Of a stretch of DNA of 13,601 nt, positions 6,939 to 12,198 are shown in pieces; positions within the stretch are counted from its first letter, which is position 1; each line of letters starts with the position of its first letter. Origin of the DNA: Gemmatimonadota bacterium (lineage in GTDB: Bacteria; Gemmatimonadota; Gemmatimonadetes; Longimicrobiales; Gaopeijiaceae); NCBI GenBank assembly GCA_016209995.1, contig JACQVC010000020.1, forward strand, positions 1 to 13,601. Direction: 5' to 3'. The translations under genes and the position numbers were made by a program. The notes under the pieces are model-generated. The model was given only the letters and a program-made list of their open reading frames with translations. It did not search any database and was not told the DNA's origin.

Positions 6939-8047
6939 AGATCCTGATCTTCAATTGGCAGGACCGAGAGAACCCCCAGGCGGGCGGGGCCGAGATCCAT
7001 CTTCACGAAATCTTCGGGCGCCTGGCCACCCGGAACCATCGGGTGACCCTGGTGTGCGCCGGCTGGCCCGGTGCACCGCAGCGCGCCGAGCTGGACGGGA
7101 TCGAAGTTCACCGGACGGGCGGGCGCTACTCCTTGAGCCTGGCGGCTCGCCGCTACTACGCTGCGCACCTCCGCCATCAACCTTTCGACGTCGTGGTCGA
7201 GGATCTGAACAAGGTCCCTTTCTTCACGCCACTGTGGGTGAAGCGACCGATCGTGTTGCTCGTGCATCACCTGTTCGGTACGGCCGCGTTCCAGGAGGCC
7301 TCGCTGCCGCTGGCCGCCGCTACCTGGGCGCTCGAGCGCCCGATCCCGCTGGTCTATCGCCGCGTGCCGACTATCGCCATATCCTCGAGTACGCGGGCTG
7401 AGCTGGTGCAGCGGGGCCTCGCCGCCAGCGACATCGAGGTCATTCCCAACGGAATCGACCTCGGCTTCTACACGATCGCCACTGACGTCGCCCGCTTCCC
7501 GGAGCCGACCATCCTCTATGTCGGGCGGCTGCGGCGCTACAAGCGTGTCGACCTGGTGCTGCGGGCCGTGGCTCGGCTGCGGAACCAGGGGCATCAGGTC
7601 AGGGCGCTGATCGCCGGGCAGGGTGATCGACACGATATGCTGTTACGGCTGCGCGATCGTCTGGGGTTGGGCTCCGCCGTCGAGTTCCTCGGGTTCGTCT
7701 CCGAGGAGAAGAAACGCGAGCTGCTGCGGCGTGCCTGGGTTCACGTGCTCACCTCGCTAAAGGAAGGCTGGGGCATCACCAACGTTGAAGCCGCTGCCTG
7801 CGGCACGCCGACCGTCGCGAGCGATTCGCCCGGGCTGCGCGATTCGGTCGTGGACGGCGAGACCGGATTCCTGGTGCCCCATGGCGACGTTTCCGCGTTG
7901 GCGCAACGGATCGCCGACGTGGTGCGCGATCCTGCCCTGCGTGAGCGCATGGGAAGGGCCGCTCGCCGGTTCGCTGAAGGCTTCTCCTGGGACGAGGCGG
8001 CCCGCAGAGTCGAAGGCTATCTGGCAGCCGCATCCCCTCATACATAG
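6935..8047 (+). CDS. GT4-type glycosyltransferase (GT-B fold)
   Basis: A retaining glycosyltransferase of the GT4 class, likely moving a sugar from a nucleotide-sugar donor onto a lipid, polysaccharide or small-molecule acceptor at the inner face of the membrane. The 370 residues show an N-terminal Rossmann half beginning MKILIFNWQD with the glycine-rich QAGGAEIHLHEI at 15-26. The C-terminal half has ILYVGRLRRYKRVDLVLRA around 193-211, and the donor-site EX7E pair Glu277 and Glu285 in EGWGITNVE followed by AAACGTPTVAS. The ATG overlaps the nusB stop (ATGA). No other envelope-sugar genes are near, so the acceptor is unknown. It is the last gene before the 242-bp gap and probably ends this transcription unit. 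Confidence 0.9.
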   Translation: MKILIFNWQDRENPQAGGAEIHLHEIFGRLATRNHRVTLVCAGWPGAPQRAELDGIEVHRTGGRYSLSLAARRYYAAHLRHQPFDVVVEDLNKVPFFTPLWVKRPIVLLVHHLFGTAAFQEASLPLAAATWALERPIPLVYRRVPTIAISSSTRAELVQRGLAASDIEVIPNGIDLGFYTIATDVARFPEPTILYVGRLRRYKRVDLVLRAVARLRNQGHQVRALIAGQGDRHDMLLRLRDRLGLGSAVEFLGFVSEEKKRELLRRAWVHVLTSLKEGWGITNVEAAACGTPTVASDSPGLRDSVVDGETGFLVPHGDVSALAQRIADVVRDPALRERMGRAARRFAEGFSWDEAARRVEGYLAAASPHT

Positions 8048-8087
8048 GTTGCCGCTGTTGCCCGAAGTCGTCCTGCGGCTGGCCAGC

Positions 8088-8107
8088 GCGCGCGTAGGGA
8101 CGCGTGC
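8088..8107 (+). terminator. GC-rich hairpin after the glycosyltransferase gene
   Basis: GCGCGCGT at 8088-8095 can pair with ACGCGTGC at 8100-8107 (8 bp, one G-U) around an AGGG loop. A further GGCC/GGCC pairing at 8081-8084 with 8111-8114 can extend it across a 3x3 internal loop. It sits 41 nt after the stop codon. No T-run follows, so it would be an atypical intrinsic terminator. Confidence 0.35.
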
Positions 8108-8122
8108 AGCGGCCGTGCGCCA

Positions 8123-8152
8123 GCAAGGAGGGAACACCGGGACACTCCTTGC
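8123..8152 (+). terminator. Second inverted repeat in the gap, terminator-like or RNA-stabilising
   Basis: GCAAGGAG at 8123-8130 is exactly complementary in reverse to CTCCTTGC at 8145-8152, with a 14-nt loop between. There is no T-run. It may act together with the hairpin just upstream to separate the nusB-side unit from the hpf-PTS unit, or be part of an hpf leader RNA. Confidence 0.35.
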
Positions 8153-8162
8153 GGTAGGTCCT

Positions 8163-8178
8163 TAGCAGGTCGGCGAAC
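8163..8178 (+). repeat. Degenerate half-copy of the palindrome found at the ribBA stop
   Basis: TAGCAGGTCGGCGAAC matches the left arm of the 5923-5938 repeat at 13 of 16 positions, including the first ten. No right arm is present. Both copies are in non-coding gaps, which favours a repeated element over coincidence, but the match is short. Confidence 0.4.
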
Positions 8179-8219
8179 CAGCGGATCGGTGCGCCTGGTC
8201 GGGATGCCGGGCCGAAGCC

Positions 8220-8246
8220 TCCGCTTACTGGATCGTGGCAAGCGGA
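8220..8246 (+). promoter_or_regulatory. Inverted repeat 44 bp upstream of hpf
   Basis: TCCGCTT at 8220-8226 and AAGCGGA at 8240-8246 form a 7-bp stem with a 13-nt loop. It could be an operator half-site pair or a leader hairpin ahead of the hpf ribosome binding site. Seven base pairs is near what chance can supply, so this is tentative. Confidence 0.25.
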
Positions 8247-8277
8247 ACTCGTCTCTGGCCCCTTAACCCATAGCAGC

Positions 8278-8282
8278 AGGAG
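8278..8282 (+). promoter_or_regulatory. Ribosome binding site of hpf
   Basis: AGGAG lies 7 nt before the hpf ATG, an ideal Shine-Dalgarno placement. It fixes the hpf start at 8290 and contrasts with the weak or overlapping signals of most other genes here, supporting hpf as the first gene of a new unit. Confidence 0.7.
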
Positions 8283-8289
8283 CGTTTGC

Positions 8290-8619
8290 ATGCGAATTCA
8301 AGTCGCAGCGCGCCATTGCGAGGTCCCTCCCGCGATTCGAGCGCGTGCCGAGAGACAGGTGCAGAAGATGCTCAAGTATGAGCCCCGCCTCGCGTCCGCC
8401 GAGCTGGTGTTCGATGCCGAAGCCCACCTGAAGCGCATCGAGGCCGTGCTCGTCGTTCCGCGCGAGGAGGCCATCGTGGCGAAGGCCGACGGTCTCGAGT
8501 TCGACGAGGCGTTGGACAAACTGGTTCGTCGTATGAGCCGGAGATTGCGCCGCCAGCGCGAGCAGCGGCGGCAGCACCAGGCCTCGAAACCCTTCGAATC
8601 CTCCGCCGTGGAGAGCTGA
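8290..8619 (+). CDS. hpf: Ribosome hibernation-promoting factor, short HPF/YfiA type
   Basis: Binds the 30S decoding region and holds ribosomes inactive in slow growth or starvation. The 109-residue protein has the single N-terminal domain of the family: MRIQVAARHCEVPPAIRARAERQVQKML forms the first strand and helix, then the strand pair around ASAELVFDAEAHLKRIEAVLVVP, AIVAKADGLEFDEALDKLVRRM, and a basic tail RRLRRQREQRRQHQ. The long-form C-terminal dimerisation domain is absent, so it resembles the short HPF of Gram-negative bacteria. In proteobacteria hpf sits between rpoN and ptsN, again near PTS genes; here hprK follows after 6 bp. Co-expression would link ribosome storage with carbon supply. 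Confidence 0.92.
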   Translation: MRIQVAARHCEVPPAIRARAERQVQKMLKYEPRLASAELVFDAEAHLKRIEAVLVVPREEAIVAKADGLEFDEALDKLVRRMSRRLRRQREQRRQHQASKPFESSAVES

Positions 8620-8625
8620 GCCGCC

Positions 8626-9600
8626 TTGGAACGAGCCCTGACGGTCAAAGAGCTGTTCGATACCAAAGCGGAGAGCCTCGCCCTCGAGATCCTCACGAAC
8701 GGCTGCTCACTGGATCGGGCCGTGACGGATCCGGAGATCTCGAGTCCGGGTCTGGCCCTGGCCGGATACACCCGGCGCCTTGCCGGCGGTCGGCTCCAGG
8801 TGTTCGGCGAGACCGAGATGACTTACCTCGCCAGCCTGGGCGACGAGCGGGCCGCGCTCGTGCTCGAGAATCTGATGTCCGCACCGATTCCGGCCATCTT
8901 CATCACGAAGGCGCAGGACGTTCCTCCGCGCTTCCTCGAGATCGCCCAACGCAAGGGGATTCCCATCGTCCGGTCGAACCTCAAGACCGGCGAGTTCTAC
9001 CAGCGCATCAAGCCGTACCTGGAAGACGTATTCGCCCCCTCCATGACCCTACACGCGTCGCTTGCGGATGTGTTCGGGAGCGGGCTGCTCTTCGTCGGCC
9101 GGAGCGGTATCGGCAAGAGCGAATGTGTGCTCGATCTGGTAGAGCGGGGTCATCGTCTGGTTGCCGACGACGTGGTGATCGTCACCCGGCGAGGCAATGA
9201 TGTCCTGATCGGTCGCGGTCACAACCTGCAGGGCCATCACATGGAGATCCGCGGCATCGGCATCGTGGACGTGAAGACGCTTTTCGGCATTCGGGCGATC
9301 CGCCAGCAAAAACGGGTCGAGGTCGTGGTCCAGCTGGAGGACTGGAGCGAAGCCGACTCGCTGGATCGCACCGGCCTCGCCGGGCAGGAGATACAGATTC
9401 TAGGCGTGAACCTCCCGAAGGTCACCATCCCGCTGAATCCGGGCAAGAATATCACCGTGATGTGTGAGGTCGTGGCCATGAACCACCTCCTCAAGGTGGC
9501 TGGAGTAGACACGGCCAAGGCCTTCGATCGACGCCTCAAAGATGTGATGCGCCTGCCGCGCGAGCATCGTCGCGAGTACCTCGAAGAGGACTATGAGTGA
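8626..9600 (+). CDS. hprK: HPr kinase/phosphorylase
   Basis: Phosphorylates HPr on its regulatory serine using ATP or pyrophosphate, and removes the phosphate by phosphorolysis, so it sets PTS activity according to energy state. The 324 residues contain the N-terminal domain (about 1-130) and the kinase domain (about 131-310). The kinase domain has His143 in TLHASLADVFG, Walker A GRSGIGKSE at 158-166, Asp181/182 in LVADDVVIV, the family signature HHMEIRGIGIVDV at 204-216, and NLPKVTIPLNPGKN at about 262-275. Length is standard (about 310-330). The TTG at 8626 is the only plausible start, with GGAG about a dozen bases upstream and the MERALTVKELF leader typical. The gene ends inside the start of EIIA (8-base overlap). 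Its substrate serine is present in the HPr encoded downstream. Confidence 0.96.
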   Translation: MERALTVKELFDTKAESLALEILTNGCSLDRAVTDPEISSPGLALAGYTRRLAGGRLQVFGETEMTYLASLGDERAALVLENLMSAPIPAIFITKAQDVPPRFLEIAQRKGIPIVRSNLKTGEFYQRIKPYLEDVFAPSMTLHASLADVFGSGLLFVGRSGIGKSECVLDLVERGHRLVADDVVIVTRRGNDVLIGRGHNLQGHHMEIRGIGIVDVKTLFGIRAIRQQKRVEVVVQLEDWSEADSLDRTGLAGQEIQILGVNLPKVTIPLNPGKNITVMCEVVAMNHLLKVAGVDTAKAFDRRLKDVMRLPREHRREYLEEDYE

Positions 9601-10018
9601 GCAGACGCCCGTACGGGGAATCGTGGTAGCCCACGGCGAGCTGGCCATGGGCCTCGTGCACGCCGTCCGGCGCATCGCGGGTGATGCCGCCGACGCGTTG
9701 GTCGCGGTGAGCAACGAGGGCTGTTCGCCGCAGAAGCTCTCGGAAGATCTCGCCGCGGTGGCCGGCACTGGTCCCCTCGTCGTGTTTGTCGACCTTCCTA
9801 CGGGTAGCTGCGCGGTCGCCGCCCGCAAGCTCTGTCAGAACCAGGAGCAGCGCGCGGTCATCTTTGGCGCGAATCTCCCGCTGCTTCTGGATTTCGTGTT
9901 CCACCGGGACCTGTCGCTGCAAGAGCTCGTCCCTCGCCTCCTGGCCAGAGGGAGAGCAGGGATCTGCTGCTCCCCCGCCACAGACCCGCATGGCGATCCT
10001 GCTCTATCGGGTCGATGA
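9593..10018 (+). CDS. PTS mannose-family EIIA component
   Basis: Accepts phosphate from HPr and passes it to EIIB. The 141-residue protein has the mannose-family EIIA fold: GIVVAHGELAMGL with the phosphorylated His14, VVFVDLPTGSCAVAARKL around 63-80 with Asp67, and FGANLPLLLDFV around 91-102. It is a stand-alone domain, not fused to EIIB as in E. coli ManX. The ATG at 9593 overlaps the hprK end. The last 25 or so residues (from about RGRAGICC) look unlike the family core and overlap the EIIB gene by 29 bases, so they may be an unstructured tail. A purely regulatory EIIA, as in some proteobacteria, is less likely because EIIB, EIIC and EIID follow. Confidence 0.9.
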   Translation: MSEQTPVRGIVVAHGELAMGLVHAVRRIAGDAADALVAVSNEGCSPQKLSEDLAAVAGTGPLVVFVDLPTGSCAVAARKLCQNQEQRAVIFGANLPLLLDFVFHRDLSLQELVPRLLARGRAGICCSPATDPHGDPALSGR

Positions 10019-10472
10019 ACGACTGATCCACGGGCAGGTTCTGGTGAGCTGGGGCGCGAAGTTCCAGCCGCAACGGATCATCGTAGTGGACGATCAGCTT
10101 GCGACAAGTACTTGGGAGCAGGAACTTTATGCACTGGGCCTTCCCGAAGACCTGGAGGTTACCTTCGCGAATGTCGCGGACGCGAGGGTACGCCTCCCGC
10201 AGTGGCGTGCCGATGCCCGCCGATCACTACTGCTGGTTCGAGACCTGGAGACCATGCGCGGATTGGCCCGAGGCGGTGCGCTGTCTGGAGAGCGAGTGAA
10301 CATCGGAGGAATCCATTACGCCGCGGGTCGCGAGCGCGTACTGCCGTACGTCTTCCTGAGCGCCGCCGATCGCGCCATGCTGGAGCAGATCGCGGCGGAA
10401 AACGTCGCAGTAGTGGCTCAGGATCTGCCGGGCTCGAAGGCCGTGGCCCTCGCGGATCTCCTGCGCCCCTGA
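9990..10472 (+). CDS. PTS mannose-family EIIB component
   Basis: Carries phosphate from EIIA to the incoming sugar at the membrane. The 160-residue length matches single-domain EIIB of the mannose/fructose/sorbose family. The hallmark RVDERLIHGQVLVSWG at 7-22 includes the active-site His14; further family features are IIVVDDQLA around 30-38 and GERVNIGGIHYA around 101-112. The frame stays open upstream to 9786, but that part is the shadow of the EIIA gene, and ATG 9990 gives the usual MxIxLxRVDxRLIHGQ start. It begins 29 bases inside EIIA and ends 21 bp before EIIC, the widest junction within the PTS genes. Confidence 0.94.
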   Translation: MAILLYRVDERLIHGQVLVSWGAKFQPQRIIVVDDQLATSTWEQELYALGLPEDLEVTFANVADARVRLPQWRADARRSLLLVRDLETMRGLARGGALSGERVNIGGIHYAAGRERVLPYVFLSAADRAMLEQIAAENVAVVAQDLPGSKAVALADLLRP

Positions 10473-10493
10473 GGTACGACAACTAGAGTAGCC

Positions 10494-11159
10494 ATGGGCG
10501 CGGACCTGGCGATCGCTGTGCTTCTCGGTGGCATCGTGGCCCTGGATGGAACCTCGTTCGGGCAGTTCATGATTTCTCGTCCGTTCATCGCGGGCACCCT
10601 GACGGGCGCGGCCATTGGATCGCCCATGGAGGGAGCGGCCGTAGGCGCCGTGCTCGAGATGTTTCAGCTTTGCGTGCTGCCGGTCGGAGGCGCCCGTTTC
10701 CCGGAGGCGGGTCCCGCGGCGGTCGTGGCGACCCTGGCGGCCGGTGCGGCTCCCGGAGCCGGCGGGCTCGCGCTCGCCTGCGTGCTAGGTCTCGTGTGGG
10801 CAGAGGTCTGCGGGGCTTCCGTGATCTACTTGAGGCTCCTCAACGGGAGAATGGTTCCCGATCCCGCGGCGGGCCCGGTAACGCCCCAGAAGGTGATGCG
10901 TGCTCAATTCGCCGCACTGGCCCTCGATTTCCTGAGGGGCGCCCTGCTGGTCAGCGTGGGAGCGGTGGTGGGAATTCTAGTGACGCCGCGGTTTGCGCTC
11001 GCCTGGCCACTCGACGAGCCATGGACGCTGGGACTGCTCGCGGCCGGGGCCGCCGCTCCCCTCGGGGCGTTGCTCCGCACGCTCGGGGGGCTGGGGCGCT
11101 GGCGTGCTGTATTCACCTATGGAGTCGTGATCGGCTGTATCGCGGTGATCGCGCGATGA
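10494..11159 (+). CDS. PTS mannose-family EIIC membrane component
   Basis: Integral membrane subunit of the mannose-family permease, forming the sugar channel with EIID. The 221 residues are strongly hydrophobic, with about six or seven possible membrane segments. The N-terminal family block is clear: LGGIVALDGTSFGQFMISRP at 11-30, then AGTLTGAAIGSPMEGAAVGAVLEMFQLCVLPVGGARFPE. It is somewhat shorter than the typical 250-270 residues. The ATG at 10494 has no strong ribosome binding site. The stop overlaps the EIID start (ATGA). Sugar specificity cannot be read from the sequence; mannose, glucose, fructose, sorbose and amino sugars are all known in the family. Confidence 0.92.
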   Translation: MGADLAIAVLLGGIVALDGTSFGQFMISRPFIAGTLTGAAIGSPMEGAAVGAVLEMFQLCVLPVGGARFPEAGPAAVVATLAAGAAPGAGGLALACVLGLVWAEVCGASVIYLRLLNGRMVPDPAAGPVTPQKVMRAQFAALALDFLRGALLVSVGAVVGILVTPRFALAWPLDEPWTLGLLAAGAAAPLGALLRTLGGLGRWRAVFTYGVVIGCIAVIAR

Positions 11160-11908
11160 GCCGGCCGACGCCGAGCATACCTTGGGCTGTTTTGCTGCGG
11201 TCTTTCGCGATCCAGGGATCATGGAACTACCGGACGATGCTCGGATCCGGATTCGCCTTTGCGCTGCTGCCGGTATTGCGCGAAGCCTACCGGGAAGACG
11301 ACGCGGGCTTACGCGAGGCTATAGGCCGGCACAGCGACCTGTTCAACAGCCACCCGTATCTGGCGCCGATGGCGCTGGGCGCGGTCGCCGCTCTGGAGCG
11401 CGATCGGGCGGCGTCTCAATTGATCGAACGGTTCAAGGCGGCCGTACGCGGGCCGCTTGGGGCCCTGGGCGATCGCCTGGTGTGGGCCGCCTGGCTGCCG
11501 GCGACACTGCTGCTGGCGCTTGTCCTGTACAGTGCCGGCGTCGCGCCGTGGGCGGCGGCCGTCGCCTTCTTGCTCGTGTACAACGTCGGACATTTGGGTC
11601 TGCGGATCTGGGGGTTCCGCCTGGGTCTGAAGGTGCGAAACTTGCTGGGCGAGCCGCTCAAGAACGCAGGATTGGTGCGACTGGGGGATCTCGCGGCTGC
11701 GGCAGCAACCTTTCTGCTGGGGGTCCTCGTCCCGCTGCTGTTGCTCAGCGGAATCGTGTCCGGCGCGCGACTGTTATGGGGGTTCGCCATCCTGGGCGCC
11801 TTGAGCATGGCTCTGGGCGCCTATCATGGGGCCGTGACGCGCAAGGCCGCCGTCGTGCTCCTGTGCTTCGCCACGTTCGCGATTCTCGGATACGGATTGG
11901 GGCGATGA
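11156..11908 (+). CDS. PTS mannose-family EIID membrane component
   Basis: Second membrane subunit of the mannose-family permease. The 250-residue protein shows LLRSFAIQGSWNYRTMLGSGFAFALLP around 14-40 and the family motif HSDLFNSHPYLAPMALGAVAALE around 62-84, then a charged cytoplasmic stretch, and several hydrophobic segments in the C-terminal half (for example PATLLLALVLYSAG, LLGVLVPLLLLSGIV and AAVVLLCFATFAILGYGLG). The frame runs open from 10670, but that part is the shadow of EIIC; the start is the ATG at 11156, overlapping the EIIC stop. Slightly shorter than the usual 270-300 residues. Its own stop overlaps the HPr start by 4 bases. Confidence 0.93.
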   Translation: MSRPTPSIPWAVLLRSFAIQGSWNYRTMLGSGFAFALLPVLREAYREDDAGLREAIGRHSDLFNSHPYLAPMALGAVAALERDRAASQLIERFKAAVRGPLGALGDRLVWAAWLPATLLLALVLYSAGVAPWAAAVAFLLVYNVGHLGLRIWGFRLGLKVRNLLGEPLKNAGLVRLGDLAAAAATFLLGVLVPLLLLSGIVSGARLLWGFAILGALSMALGAYHGAVTRKAAVVLLCFATFAILGYGLGR

Positions 11909-12198
11909 CCAAGCAACTGGTGGTCGAACAGCCGACCCGTATCGTGAATCCCGCGGGAATGCACGCTCGGCCGGCCGCCGAGCTCGTCAAGCTGGCGAGT
12001 AAGTTCGAATCGGAGATCACCGTTTCCAAGGGAGATCTCACGGTAAATGCCAAGAGTATCATGGGTGTGATGATGCTGGCGGCAGAGTGCGGAAGTCAGA
12101 TCACAATCCGCGCGGTGGGCCCTGACGCCGCCAGGGCCGTGAGCAGCCTCGCGGCGCTCGTCGCTCGGGGCTTCGACGAGGAAGAGGGCGAGCTATGA
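11905..12198 (+). CDS. ptsH: Phosphocarrier protein HPr
   Basis: Small cytoplasmic phosphocarrier between Enzyme I and EIIA. The 97-residue protein has the catalytic motif NPAGMHARPAAE with His20 and the regulatory motif VNAKSIMGVMML with Ser51; the 31-residue spacing equals that of His15 and Ser46 in classical HPr. The serine context is the kind HprK recognises, and hprK lies in the same operon, so both phosphorylations are likely here. It is about ten residues longer than E. coli HPr, with a five-residue N-terminal extension and an acidic tail DEEEGEL. The start is the ATG overlapping the EIID stop; the stop overlaps the ptsI start (both ATGA). Confidence 0.96.
   Translation: MTKQLVVEQPTRIVNPAGMHARPAAELVKLASKFESEITVSKGDLTVNAKSIMGVMMLAAECGSQITIRAVGPDAARAVSSLAALVARGFDEEEGEL

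Larger units (their letters stand above)
8048..8289 (+). other. 242-bp non-coding gap upstream of hpf, with several possible hairpins
   Basis: This is the longest gene-free stretch in the window. I see no conserved coding frame, tRNA or known riboswitch core here. It contains three inverted repeats (8088-8107, 8123-8152, 8220-8246) and a degenerate copy of half of the 5923 palindrome at 8163-8178. It probably carries the end of the upstream transcript and the promoter for hpf-hprK-PTS, since hpf has the clearest ribosome binding site in the window. I could not point to a convincing -35/-10 pair or a -24/-12 sigma-54 site. Confidence 0.5.

Noticed and set aside
8048..8289. tRNA, sigma-54 or sigma-70 promoter in the hpf gap
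   Set aside because: No cloverleaf with a T-loop, no convincing -24/-12 or -35/-10 pair found by eye.
10670..11155. Possible N-terminal extension of EIID
   Set aside because: This part overlaps EIIC in another frame and is Arg/Gly-rich; family homology starts at ATG 11156.
11332..11341. Another match (CAGCGACCTG) to the right arm of the palindrome, inside EIID
   Set aside because: Only ten bases, in frame within a conserved coding motif (HSDLF), with no flanking similarity; most likely chance.
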